From NCBI GenBank assembly GCA_949751835.1, contig CATKHK010000010.1, positions 124,001 through 188,000 of the forward strand: a DNA stretch of 64,000 bases, written 5' to 3'. Shown here piece by piece: positions 32,986-43,522 of this stretch. The position numbers and the translations under genes were made by a program. Source of the DNA: Blepharisma japonicum. Lineage: Eukaryota > Ciliophora > Heterotrichea > Heterotrichida > Blepharismidae. Within the stretch, counting starts at the first letter, position 1. Each line of letters opens with the position of its first letter. The notes below the pieces were generated by a model that worked only from the letters and a program-made list of their open reading frames with translations, searched no databases and was not told the origin of the DNA.

Positions 32986-33963
32986 ATGCACAAGCTATCA
33001 TTTGAGCGTAATCCACGTCTGAGTATCAGAAATCATCTAGATAATTACCAAAAACTAGAAAAAATTGGTGAAGGTACCTACAGCAGCGTCTATAAGGCAA
33101 TTGATAAGAGTTCTGATCAATTCGTTGCCTTGAAAAAAATCCGCCTTTCGGATGATGAAGAAGGGATACCAAGCACAACAATACGTGAAATTTCTCTATT
33201 GAAAGATTTAATTCATCCCAATATAGTAAAGTAATTATTATAAAGGCTGCTTGATGTAATTCATGATAATCACAAACTTTACCTGGTTTTTGAGTATGTT
33301 GACCACGATTTAAAAATGATACTTGATACTTATTTAGGTCAGGGATTTGACCTTTTAGAAGCTAAATCTTATCTGTATCAACTTTTAAAAGGCCTGGCTG
33401 CTTGTCATGCAGAGAAAATTCTGCATAGAGATCTCAAGCCGCAAAATATTTTGATAAACAACGAAGGTGTATTAAAATTGGCAGATTTCGGGTTAGCAAG
33501 GACTTTTGGGATTCCTTATAGCACTTATTCTCAAGATGTAGTCACATTGTGATATAGACCTCCTGACATTTTGATGGGCAACAAAAAATATACAACAACA
33601 ATTGATATGTGATCAGTTGGGTGTATTTTTGCAGAAATGCTGAGAGGAAAACCTTTATTTGCTGGAAATACCAATAATGACCAATTAAAAAAAATTTTCA
33701 TGGTATTTGGGACTCCAAATGAGAATACATGGCCTGGAGTCAGTAGATTTCCGGAGTTTCGTAAAAGTTTTCCAAAATGCCAAGGAATTGATTTGAGGTC
33801 TTTAGTGCCTAAAATTGATGATAGTGGCTTTGAGCTGCTTACAGCAATGCTCCAGATGATCCCATCAAATAGGATTACTTCGCAGCAGGCACTTTCTCAT
33901 CCATTTTTCAATGATATCCCATCTGAGTTGAGAAATATGAGACCAAGGCAATCATTTAATTAA
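32986..33963 (+). CDS. Cyclin-dependent kinase (CDK1/2/5-like, PSTTIRE helix)
   Basis: A 320-residue kinase in two exons split by the 15-nt intron GTAATTATTATAAAG at 33231-33245. It shows [11 protein letters not shown] (the Thr/Tyr pair that inhibitory kinases phosphorylate in CDK1), the cyclin-binding helix [14 protein letters not shown] (PSTAIRE in animals), [19 protein letters not shown], and a T-loop Thr in [14 protein letters not shown]. Two Trp codons (TLWYR, DMWSVG) are UGA. The APE motif reads PPD, an unusual variant that keeps an acidic side chain. A 15-residue N-terminal extension precedes the kinase. Length and motifs fit a working cell-cycle or cell-cycle-related CDK. Confidence 0.94.
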
Positions 33964-34041
33964 CAGTAAAATCAAAATTAATTTATTTAATTATAAATCA
34001 ACAAAATTATGATATTTTTGATTTTATTATTTTAAAATAAA

Positions 34042-34620
34042 ATGGGCTCAATAATCTCACAAATTTGTCAATTTTTTGAAAAAGTCTGGCAATATTTTTT
34101 TGGAGGAAAAGAAAAGCGAGTTCTAATTATTGGGCTTGATGCAGGCGGGAAAACGACTACTCTTTATTGGCTTAAGGAGGAAAAATGTGCTGCAACCATT
34201 CCAACAATAGGGTTCAATTGTGAAACTGTTAGGTATAAAAATATTAACTTTACCATATGAGATGTTGGAGGATTGCCTCAAGTCATTAATTTATGAAGGC
34301 ATTATTATCAAGGCACAGACGGGTTAATTTTTGTCATCGACTCTTATGATAAAGAAAGGATTGGTGAAGCATCTGATGCACTCTATAAAGCATTGAGTAG
34401 TGAAGAACTCAGCAATGTTCCTTTGCTTATTTTGGCTAATAAGCAAGACTTGCCGGATCCGATGAAGGTTTCAGAAATAGTAGATAAACTAAATCTTTAT
34501 TCAATTAAAGAGAGAGATTGGTTCATTCAAGGAACATCTGCAATTACAGGGGAAGGAATTTTTGAAGGGTTAGAATGGCTCAGGACTGTTTTAGACTCAC
34601 AAAGAAAAAAGACTTATTAG
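34042..34620 (+). CDS. ARF-family GTPase with Leu in place of the catalytic Gln
   Basis: A 192-residue ARF-like protein. Gly2 (MGSIISQ) and an amphipathic helix suit N-myristoylation. The motifs [40 protein letters not shown] and TSAITGEG are all present. Directly after WDVGG the sequence reads LPQVINLWRHYY where ARFs have QDKIRPLWRHYF. The residue equal to ARF1 Q71 (Ras Q61) is therefore Leu78, the change used in the laboratory to lock ARF1 with GTP. Two Trp codons here are UGA. Coatomer or other vesicle functions are known for ARFs. This one probably stays GTP-bound unless another residue supplies catalysis, and may act as a slow or regulated membrane tag. Confidence 0.93.
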
Positions 34621-34820
34621 AAAATTATCCCAATAAATCAGATTCATTAAATTATTAGATGCCTTAGTTATTCCTAATCTTATATTCGATACTCTGCTGA
34701 CGAAGAAAAGTTTTTTATATAAATATGATATTTTAAATATGAAAACAACAATATAAAGATTAAAAGTTCTCCCTATGATTGATTAAAATTAATATTTTTA
34801 CTATATATAATAAAAATCCA

Positions 34821-35222
34821 ATGAATAGTCTGATTTCATATGCAGCTAATAAGAAATTCATTGGGATCATTATTTGGCTCTTCTCAATTTACGGATTTGC
34901 ACTTTTAGGCATTGGAGAATTGTAAATTTAATATAGATTCATCATTGTGAGTGGAATAATTTTCATTTTCTTTAATTTAGGAGAAAGAAAAGGAGTAAGC
35001 GCTTATAGTGTTTTTAATGATGGCTGTAAAAAAATACTTGGGACTTCCTCAGCGAGCGATTTAATAAATCAGCAAACAGGTCAAAGAAAATCAACTTCAA
35101 AGCCTGAAGATTATGTCGAGCCATCTTTTATAGTTCGAAATCAAAGATTAAGAAACAAACCATGTCCCTGTGGATCTGGTAAGAAACACAAAAAATGCTG
35201 CCTATATGCGCCTGAACAGTAA
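34821..35222 (+). CDS. SAYSD1: SAYSD1-like ER membrane protein with a C-terminal SEC-C zinc motif
   Basis: The 15-nt intron GTAAATTTAATATAG at 34922-34936 joins two exons into a 128-residue protein. A hydrophobic hairpin (about residues 13-51) is followed by GERKGVSAYSVFNDGCKKILGT, which contains the SAYSVFN signature. In animals SAYSD1 senses ribosomes stalled on the ER translocon by binding ribosomes and UFM1. After a polar linker comes NKPCPCGSGKKHKKCC, a SEC-C type zinc/nucleic-acid motif found at the end of SecA and in other proteins. I do not know this pairing from animal SAYSD1. It would give the membrane sensor a ribosome- or RNA-facing module. Confidence 0.85.
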
Positions 35223-35531
35223 CTGTCACATAGAGATTTTGAAGATTAATATATCTGATAATCATTCAAATTAATTACGACATCCGTCCAGTAATTTTGG
35301 CATCTAATTTCATATGGTATTAGTCAATAATCATGGATTATTGGCAATTTCCTTATATTTTTATTAGCTTTATACGCATTTTTTATGCAGAATTTTGAAA
35401 CTCCTCTTCAATATTCTTTCTACTTAAAAATCAGCCTACTTTCATATATGTTTTTATACCTAAAATATTTAAAAAAAGGCAAGGTTTAATAACCATATAG
35501 GTAATAATATTGCTTTAAGACCAAAAGTTAA
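35223..35531. other. Spacer with one doubtful small open frame
   Basis: About 310 bp between SAYSD1 and the CDPK-like gene. With TGA as Trp an ATG at 35333 opens 55 codons to a TAG at 35498-35500 (starts MDYWQFPYIFISF). It is hydrophobic and AT-driven with no family resemblance. It may be chance; otherwise nothing is seen. Confidence 0.5.
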
Positions 35532-37016
35532 ATGGAATCTCCAGCACAGTCGCTGATCCAAGCTCGTTATCAAGAACTTAAAAACTCAATAACTCATGGA
35601 TACGTCCAGTTTTTTACGTCGGAAACCCATATCAAGACCTTTTATGAGGTAGGGCCAAGAATCGATGGAAATAAACCTCATCGCTTTTCTCAAGTGCGTC
35701 TTTTCACCCACAGACAGCTTCATGCAAAGAGAGCAGTAAAGTCATATTCTTTAAGCGACGCGACATTAACAAGAGACAGAAACGATGTAATGTTTCCAAG
35801 CAAGCAAGGTCTTCTATTTTCGAACATCTTAAATGAAGTATCAGCACTTTCAAAACTGCATCACCCAAATATAATAAAACTTTTTGAAGTATTTCTTGAG
35901 GCAAAATACATCCACTTGGTGATGGAATTTTGCAAAGGCGATACTCTTTTTGAGCTGTTACGACAAATTCGGTGTGTACCTGATAGTAAGGGTATTATTT
36001 TTACAGCACAAATTTTAGATGCAATAAGACACATTCATAGCCTTCGAATTTGCCATAGAGGTCTATGGATTGAAAATATCATGTTTTCTGACAGAGAAAG
36101 AACTCAGATAAAAATCATAGGCTTTGGAAGTTCTATAAAACTAGCAAATGGAAATTTAACTGAAAAATGCGGAAACCTTTACTATACAGCACCTGAAATT
36201 TTTTCAGGGTCATATAATGAAAAATGCGATGTATGGTCACTTGGGGTGACAATTTATACCATGCTGGTTGGATCGCAGCCATTCCAAGGAGAAACATATG
36301 GAGAAATCGTCAAAAGTATCATGAAGGCAAATATTCTCAGACCTTCTCAATTTAAAAACCTACCTGGGGAGACTCGACACTTTATAAAAGGAATGCTTAA
36401 AAAAGATAATCGCCCAAGCGCAAGTGAACTGCTTGACTCTGCTGTTCTCTACACCTATAATTTCTCACAAAAATCATTAATTTTGCAAAAAATTCTCCGT
36501 GCAGTCCTCAACCCAGAAGAAGACAGAATGCTTGAAAAAAAGCGTTCTCTTGGAAACAAGCTAAAATATGTTATATCAAAAATTTTGGCATCAGCTGGTA
36601 TGCTACCTGATGTCCCAATAATAGAAAAACTATGAAAAGACCTTGACTCAAACAGGAACGGAGAGCTCAGAACTGATGAGTTCCAAGAAGGCTTGACCAG
36701 ATTTCTAAAGCTTCAAGAAGATCCTGAAGAAAAAGCCAAAATAATGTTAAAAAGAATGGACATAACCAGAAACCACAGCATCACTCATGATGTTTTCATA
36801 AATCTTGTCCATGAGATTCCAGATGTGCATTGTCTTTACCATGCATTTAATACAATCGACTCAGACAGTGATGGTTTGATCAACGCTGAAGATATTGCGA
36901 TGTATATAGAGGACGAAAGAGTTGACAGACTTTACCGTCTGGTCGCTGAAGTGCTTGGCAAGGAAATGCTGAGCTTTGAAGACTTCTACATCTTAATAAG
37001 GAAATTTGCAATATAA
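35532..37016 (+). CDS. CDPK-like protein with inactive kinase domain and EF-hands
   Basis: A 494-residue protein with one UGA-Trp after residue 367. The order is that of a calcium-dependent protein kinase: kinase fold at about 45-310, junction, then an EF-hand domain. The catalytic HRDLK reads HRGLW (G177) and DFG reads GFG (G197), so both the proton-acceptor Asp and the Mg-binding Asp are lost. The P-loop is also degenerate, although AVK and APE are kept. EF-hands DSNRNGELRTDEF and DSDSDGLINAED look able to bind calcium; the other two are poor. It lacks an N-terminal myristoylation Gly. It is probably a calcium-responsive pseudokinase. The frame is intact over its full length, which argues for a functional product. 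Confidence 0.9.
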
Positions 37017-37780
37017 ATGCAAAATTAATCGTGTTTAATAAATATTATTATATTATAATCAGAATTCAAATAAAATAGAGAATTAAATAAGGTAAAAATA
37101 ATCGATAAATAGAAATAAATGATTTAGAGACAAAAATCAAGCATTTAGGCTTATTTTACTTTTGAGCGTGTTGATGTTTTGCTGAAAATGTTTAGTATTC
37201 ATACAGATGAGATTTATCATAGGGGAGGAATGGAAAAGATTTGGTTGAGGTTGGGGAAATAATATTACAGATAAAGGAGCAGAAAAGATTAAATAAGATA
37301 TGAGAAAATCTGTGTGAGCTAACAGCTTGGAGAGTTTAGTATAATTCGTTATTTGCAATGGATAAGAGAAGTGAGAAATGAAGCATTTGGAATCAATTAA
37401 ATTGCAATCGATGCTTTCTTTAATTGACATTCTAAAGTAGCAGGATTCCTAGGATTTCTAGGGTTTTTGGAATACATCTTTACTTTTAGTTTTAAGCGTC
37501 TAAATGAAGAAAAACCAAATAAAAATTTCAAGACTGAAAATAATGCAAGAGAGCAGCAAAACATAATATAAAAATATGACAAAGCTTGATTTACAAACTA
37601 TAAGCTCTTTCCCTAAGTAAATATGCTAATGAGCTAAATTCATCAAATGTGATTTTTATTATTGGGAGTAGATCAGCAAAGCCCCGAATTAGTATTTCCT
37701 CCAAAAGTTTAAAATTAATATTTTAGCTTAAATTAATGACATTTAATAGGCGATTTTTGCAAGATTATCTTTATTAAATA
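37017..37780. other. AT-rich spacer between convergent CDPK-like genes
   Basis: About 760 bp. Two overlapping short minus-strand frames (37137-37430 and 37397-37582) exist, but they are in different frames and lack good starts or family resemblance. A small direct repeat (cctaggatt / cctagggtt-like) lies near 37446. I call no gene here. Confidence 0.5.
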
Positions 37781-39334
37781 TTAATTTTCTTTTAACAGAA
37801 ATTTTCTGAACTCATCAAAACTGATCATTCCATCTTTATTCACATCAGCCTCCTCGAAAAACTTTCTTCATTCAGAGTTTTCAATCCCTGGGACTGCCGC
37901 TTTAAGCTCATTGAAACTTAGCTGCCCATCTCCACTTGTGTCATACACTTCAAAAGCCTTTTTTAATTTTCTGACTTGAGCAGCAGTGTTCCAATTCGTT
38001 GCAGCAACAATAAATTCCGAATACTCAATATATCCATTTTGATCTATATCGCAATTTTTTAATATTTCTTCAACCTCAACAATATCTTCTAATGCCAAAA
38101 TTTTGCAGCCTTCAATAAGTTCAGCTTTATTTATGACTCCGTCATTATTAGAATCGAGTGACTTAAAGATTTTTATATATTCTTTCTCTTCAGCAATATC
38201 TGTGAACTGCGAAATAATATATGTCAAAATTGATGCTTTAATGATTGATTTAGCCTAAATATTTGATACTTGAAATCTTGCAAAACGAGCCAAAACTTCT
38301 TCATTTCCACTTGATTTACTAAGACTTTCTCGGTTAACAATCCAAGGATGATTAAGAGCTTCAGCTGCAGTAATTCTCTTCTTATAATTAAAATTTAACA
38401 TTTTGCTTAATATATCTTTCAAATCCTCCGAATACAATGAAAAAAGTTCTGGTGAAAAAAGAAAATTTTCATTAACTTTGGTTTTTATTTCATCGACTGA
38501 TAACCCAGTAAAAGGAGGCCTTCCTATCATAATTATATATAAAACGACTCCCAAGCTTCATATATCACTCGCAGTTTGGTTATGATTTCCTTTCCTTACT
38601 TCTGGAGCCGTATAGCTAAGCTATATAACAAATACAAACTCAATTTGCATTGATATTTTGCTAACTCCTGGAGATAACTCAAAATTCATTAATTTTAAGA
38701 TAGAATCATCTGCTGTAGATTCAAAGACTATATTTTCGGGCCTTATATTTCTATTAATAATTCCCTTGCTATGAAAATATTGCATACAAGTTAAAATATC
38801 ACGCATATAGCAGCTTGCACGAAATTCGCTTATATTATTTTGCAAAATCCTATCCAAAAGATTTCCTCCTTTTAAATATTCATAAATCAAATAAACTTTT
38901 TCGCTTGATTGGCGGATTTCTACAATTTTTCCTATATTTGGGTGATCCTATATATATTTTACCAATTCAACAATTTTATATAATTCTTCCCAGCCTTTTT
39001 CTTCCATTTCAGGGTTTATGAATAATCTATTGATTTCTTTTATTTCTCGTTGCAAATTATTTCGATTATCGACAGCAAGTTTGATATCACCATATATTCC
39101 ATCTTGAAGTTTTCTAATAACAGTAAAATTTTGCCGAATAGAGCCTGTGCTTGTCTTAATAAATTTAGCACGAGTAAGCCCTGTGCCTTTTTTTTCTATT
39201 GATGGATTGGATTGAGAAGCTGAAGCATTAGTTTGAGTAGAGTTTCTGCTTTTAAGCTTAATTGATGACTTTTTAGGTTTTTTTTCGGGATTTTTTTTCG
39301 AGACAGGTTCTTCTCTTGAACCGCAGCAACCCAT
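37781..39334 (-). CDS. Second CDPK-like protein with inactive kinase domain, four EF-hands, acylated N-terminus
   Basis: A 502-residue protein from four exons. The 15-nt introns at 38948-38962, 38621-38635 and 38255-38269 each remove an in-frame stop. The N-terminus MGCCGSREE fits myristoylation plus palmitoylation. In the kinase fold the HRD motif reads NRN (N191 for the catalytic Asp) and DFG reads NFE. The Gly loop is weak (LQDGIYGDIKL) while SYTAPEV and SDIWSLGVVLY are kept. Four EF-hands follow: DSNNDGVINKAE, DIDQNGYIEYSE, DTSGDGQLSFNE and DVNKDGMISFDE, all with good calcium ligands. This suggests a membrane-bound calcium sensor using the kinase fold as a binding surface. It is convergent with the other pseudo-CDPK at 35532-37016. 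Confidence 0.92.
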
Positions 39335-40189
39335 TTTTTATTTTTATATTTCAATTATTAGTTAATGAAACGCACATGCCTCATAAGATATTCAATTCAA
39401 AATAAAAGAAAGGGATTGAAATCTGATATATTCGAAATAAAACCAAGCACCTCTTTGAATACATTATTATTTAATTTTTTGATTGCTAGAATGCATAGGG
39501 ATGATTTTTTAATTTGCAAGAATTAATATTCTTATCCTAAATTAATCTTTTAGCATATTAATGAATCATTACACAAAAATTCTATTTACTAATCAGAGAA
39601 AATGTAAAATGACTGTTTAAAAAATTATTTTTTCCATTAAATTTGCTAATAGACTATTCATTTAATTAACGCAAACAATAAAAAAGGCTAAAACATTTTA
39701 CTTCGAGCAGAAGCAAAAAATTAAAAAGATACTAATGATGCATAAGAATATATTGAAAGATTTCTTTAATACTTTTATATTACTCAATATAATTTTTGCT
39801 GAATGTTTTGGTTTTGGAATAATTAATTTTTTAGGATGTTTTTATATATTTATCATTTGAAATGCATTGAAATAAAATATTATATGGGTTTGAGAAAATC
39901 GTTATTCATCAATTTATTATTAATAATTGATATAATCCAAATTATTTTCTGTAAAATATCTAAAGTAATCTTAAGGTTCAATATTACTTTTGATAAAACA
40001 ATAAATATTAAAGACTTTTCCTTGAACTTAATATCATGTTTTTAAAATTAACCATAATTTTGCATAAATTCTTTAATAAATTTTCATATATCTTTATTTC
40101 TCAAGCAATCAGCTACTTACATATTTAATTTAAATTATCAAATTAAGCAATATGATTCATTTTGAAAACCATCTTCCTGTTATAGATAA
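39335..40189. other. AT-rich spacer, no gene seen
   Basis: About 850 bp upstream of two divergent genes. One 69-codon frame (39836-40045) is a low-complexity Ile/Leu/Lys string with no support. No repeat or RNA gene was recognised. Confidence 0.6.
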
Positions 40190-40798
40190 ATGGAAATATC
40201 TGGCTTCTACCCCTTCAAGCAAGCCACAGAAAAAACAGTTCTGGAAGGAAAACCTGAAAATAATGAGACTGCTTATGGAAAGGCAAAAATAATTCCAAAA
40301 AAGCAAGAAGCTGTGCAGCTCAAAGATAAGCCAAGATGAACTGAAGAAGAGGATCAGTTACTATTAGAGTTATATATGGCTCATGGTACAAAGTGGAATC
40401 AAATTTCTTTATATTTTATTAATAGACCATCATCGAGCATAAAGAATCATTTCTATAGACTAAGAAGCATGATGACTGCAGACCAAAGAACTGAAATTAA
40501 GGAAACCCTTAGAGTAAACAAAGCAAAATCTACAATAATCATGCACAACAATATAACTTCTCTTTCGCCTGAAGATATAATCAAAAATGATCTTGAAGTA
40601 GCTTTAGCTGGCAGCATTACAATTAATGATGTTCTGATTCAAAATTTAGGAGGAAGCTTGAATAGCCAAACAGAAACCAATGAAATCAGCGAAAAACGCT
40701 CAAAACTAAAAATACTCCATCACTGGGAATCAATACTTAACAATTTAGTTGAAATAAAAAAAAATGAGCTTGGAATTAACAGTACAAATTATAAATAA
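40190..40798 (+). CDS. Single-repeat Myb/SANT-domain protein
   Basis: A 202-residue protein. The ATG at 40190 is the first in frame after stops, and one UGA encodes the first Trp of the Myb repeat. The Myb/SANT domain (about residues 49-97) reads PRWTEEEDQLLLELYMAHG, then KWNQISLYF and IKNHFYRLR, with two of the regularly spaced Trp residues and Phe or Tyr at other core positions. The rest is polar and Lys-rich, ending in a helical segment (HHWESILNNLVEIKK). Single-repeat Myb proteins bind DNA (transcription, telomeres) or chromatin. Nothing here says which genes it would act on. Confidence 0.85.
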
Positions 40799-41607
40799 CG
40801 AATATTAAATTTGATAATTATAATAAAATAATAAGTTTCTGAAGATTTTTATAAAAGTTTACAACTTTTATTTTTTTTACAAAATATTTTCAGTAAATTT
40901 TTGAAGCAAAAATTAATATATACTAATTCTTATTTTATCAGATATAAATGGAGATCATGTAAGACTTATTCGTTTAAATAAGTTTTATGAATCAAAAAAT
41001 TGGAATGATTTTATTTATAAACTTCATATATTATGCTTGCTGTCAAGGGGTAGTGAATAATATCATCAAGGCTTAAATAATTATTTTAAGGTTTCCAAGA
41101 AAGTAAAAATGTCTATAAATAATTTTAGCTTTATATATCTAAAACAAATTATAAGAAAGGATTACTTATGAATCTAAATTATTTAAGCCATAAAGTTTGT
41201 TTATATCTTATATTGAGAATTCCTTAAAATATAACTATAACGATAATTATATTTTATACTTATATTGGCCTTATGAAGTTATAGAGCATTGCTAACATCA
41301 ATTGTTTATCATGAAAATTTTTGTTTATTGCCGCAGTAATGATTATAATAAGCTTTTAAAATAATCACTATTCAAATATCAAAATTTTATAGATATTAAA
41401 TTTAAAATTATTCACATTAGTATTTATGTGCTTATCAAATCATTTTCAAATTAAATTTTACAAATTTCTTTGAATTTAGAACAGCCTCCTCAGTATTTTA
41501 TAAATTATAATCCATAAAAATTGATATAGGAGTAATGTTTTTATTAAATAATGCTTAAGAGATTATTATTGCTTAATTGAGCAAAAAAAAGCACACTGTA
41601 ATAATTA
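40799..41607. other. AT-rich spacer, no gene seen
   Basis: About 800 bp between the Myb and coiled-coil genes, with frequent stops in every frame and no recognisable repeat or RNA gene. It should contain the promoter of the downstream gene. Confidence 0.6.
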
Positions 41608-42615
41608 ATGGAGTCTAACCAAGAATTTGCCAACAACTACAAGAAAAAGATTCATAACATGAAAGAAGAAATCATAAAGCTTAATAGACAGATAGCCCAA
41701 GCTGAAAGTATTGATGAGACTCAAGCTGGAGATCGTGATGAATCTCTCAAAAAGCAATCTCTCCTTAGACATTGTCAATCAGAAATTGAAGAACTAACTG
41801 ATCAACTTAGTAAGCTGCAAGAAACTAACTCTGAACTTTCTGAAAGCTGTGAAGAATTAAAAAATCGAATAGACCCACTTCCAATTTCTGATAGTCAGCT
41901 CGAAGAGCTCAGAGAACAAATCTCTAATTTAGAGAAAGAAAACGAAGACTTAAAGAGGCAAAACGAAGAAATCGGAGATTCTGGGCTTCAAGAATGGGAA
42001 AATTTATCCCCAACAGCTGCCAATGAGTTTTTTGTGAACCTTCAAAAAAAGCTTTCTCAATTAGAGCAAGAAAATGCAGCTCTCTCAGCCAAATATAAAA
42101 AATCAGAAGCAGAAACTAAAAGGCTTAAAGAAAACTGTGAAAAAGCTGCTGCTAGGTTTAAAAATAATGAAGATACTAGAAGCAGGCTGCAGCAGCTAGA
42201 AGATGACTATCAGAATTGTGTTGATACTGAAAAGGAACTGAAAGAAGAAATTGAAGACGTTGAAAGACAAATCATGCAGAAATCTGCAAGCACTGAAGGC
42301 CAAGATATTAGAAGTCTGCAACATATGATTAGTGAATTAAATGAAAAAATCAGTCAAGAGAAAGCACAATGTGCAAGACTGGAAAAGCAGTTACAGGAAA
42401 AGCAGCAAGAGCTAAGGACTATAAAAATTACATCAAATCTAACGGTAAGTAAAACATCGACTAAGCTTAGCAATGAGTTGGATTTACTTGGAAAAGTGCT
42501 ATTTGATAAATTGAAGACGGTAAGAGAAAAAGACAAAGATATAGCTGAAATTTCATTGAAGTATGAAGAGGCAAAGCTCCAGCTTAATGGGCCCGAAAAG
42601 ATATCTACTAATTAA
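41608..42615 (+). CDS. Long coiled-coil protein, 335 residues
   Basis: From the ATG at 41608 the product is nearly all charged heptads (for example LEKENEDLKRQNEEI, then KLSQLEQENAALSAKY), with a break near residues 125-145 (LSPTAANEFFVNL). It has no membrane segment, signal peptide or catalytic motif. It is probably a structural or cytoskeletal protein, for instance ciliary or basal-body. Coiled coils resemble many families, so I give no symbol. The frame has no UGA codon and no intron is needed. Confidence 0.8.
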   Translation: MESNQEFANNYKKKIHNMKEEIIKLNRQIAQAESIDETQAGDRDESLKKQSLLRHCQSEIEELTDQLSKLQETNSELSESCEELKNRIDPLPISDSQLEELREQISNLEKENEDLKRQNEEIGDSGLQEWENLSPTAANEFFVNLQKKLSQLEQENAALSAKYKKSEAETKRLKENCEKAAARFKNNEDTRSRLQQLEDDYQNCVDTEKELKEEIEDVERQIMQKSASTEGQDIRSLQHMISELNEKISQEKAQCARLEKQLQEKQQELRTIKITSNLTVSKTSTKLSNELDLLGKVLFDKLKTVREKDKDIAEISLKYEEAKLQLNGPEKISTN

Positions 42616-42936
42616 AATTATTTATAAGGATTAAAATCATATTATTAGGAAATCTTTCTCTCTCTTAAATCGATTTAACTAAAATAGTATTATAATTGGA
42701 TGGAGAATCTTATTATAATTTTAGTTTCTTTAGATGATCCCAAAATTATTTCTAAAACAAAAATTTAAATTTATTAGTCTGGCTTAGCACAAAAATTATA
42801 TAGGCTTTACTGACTTTAGAAACACATATTTAAACATATTCTAACGTGGACATCATATTCAAATTAACTGTTTTTTTTTTAACTGGACATTGATCTTTAT
42901 TATAAAATTATACAAAAAAATATCTAAGTACTCAAA
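42616..42936. other. AT-rich spacer, no gene seen
   Basis: About 320 bp between the 3' ends of the convergent coiled-coil and phosphatase genes. It contains homopolymer runs (tttttttttt near 42870) and nothing else of note. Confidence 0.6.
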
Positions 42937-43431
42937 TTATACATTAAAACAACTTATCTTTTTATTTATCCACTTTAATTCTTGAATTCTTATAATTTCT
43001 ATATTTGGATCCAGATAAGTTCGGAGCTGATGTTGTATTGATAAAATTTGATTTTTCAGCTCATTACTTGGGACTACTATTCTCTTGCTTACAACATATT
43101 CATAAGCACGTCTATAATTCCAATCTCTGCTCGCCATATAATAAGCAATTACAATGGTAGCACTTCTGTTTCTCCCAAATTTGCAATGAACCAAGACTTT
43201 TTCTCTCCTAGAAATAGCTTGATCAATAAACCTCAAGCTTTCTTGGACAACAGGCAAAATACTGAAATTTTCTCCTCTTGGTAAAGGCAGGACACAATAA
43301 TTATACAATTCTTCTTTCCTTGGTACTTCATAAAGTTGCAAAATATTTTTTATTCCACATGAACCTAGTTCTTTATCATTTTGGGCACTATATTGGTCTC
43401 CAAGGTAAATAAAATCATCTATTTTATGCAT
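42937..43431 (-). CDS. Dual-specificity phosphatase, tandem copy 1 (shortened N-terminus)
   Basis: A 164-residue dual-specificity phosphatase from the first true ATG (MHKIDDFIYLGDQYSAQND). The active site VLVHCKFGRNRSATIVIAYYM has the HC(X)5R loop, and a conserved Asp/aromatic acid loop lies upstream. It is nearly identical to copy 2 just upstream, but the homologous sequence before its ATG (SIQSRAHLKNH) no longer begins with Met. The duplication therefore cut off the original start and promoter. The C-terminus runs 14 residues further than in copy 2 (QELKWINKKISCFNV) because a small base change removes copy 2's stop. Such phosphatases dephosphorylate MAP kinases and other targets; the substrate is unknown. 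Confidence 0.85.
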   Translation of the reverse strand: MHKIDDFIYLGDQYSAQNDKELGSCGIKNILQLYEVPRKEELYNYCVLPLPRGENFSILPVVQESLRFIDQAISRREKVLVHCKFGRNRSATIVIAYYMASRDWNYRRAYEYVVSKRIVVPSNELKNQILSIQHQLRTYLDPNIEIIRIQELKWINKKISCFNV

Positions 43432-43522
43432 ATGATTTTTCAAATGTGCTCTCGATTGAATAGACCTAAGTACTCAAGTTATACATTAAAACAACTTATC
43501 TTTTTATTTATCCACCTTAATT

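Noticed and set aside
35333-35500. 55-codon frame (MDYWQFPYIF...) using one UGA-Trp
   Set aside because: Could be a tiny membrane protein but there is no supporting motif; likely chance.
37137-37582. Two small minus-strand open frames between the CDPK-like genes
   Set aside because: Different frames, weak starts (one lacks ATG at its upstream end), AT-driven composition and no family resemblance.
39836-40045. 69-codon Ile/Leu-rich frame
   Set aside because: Composition follows the AT-rich background and no conserved pattern is visible.
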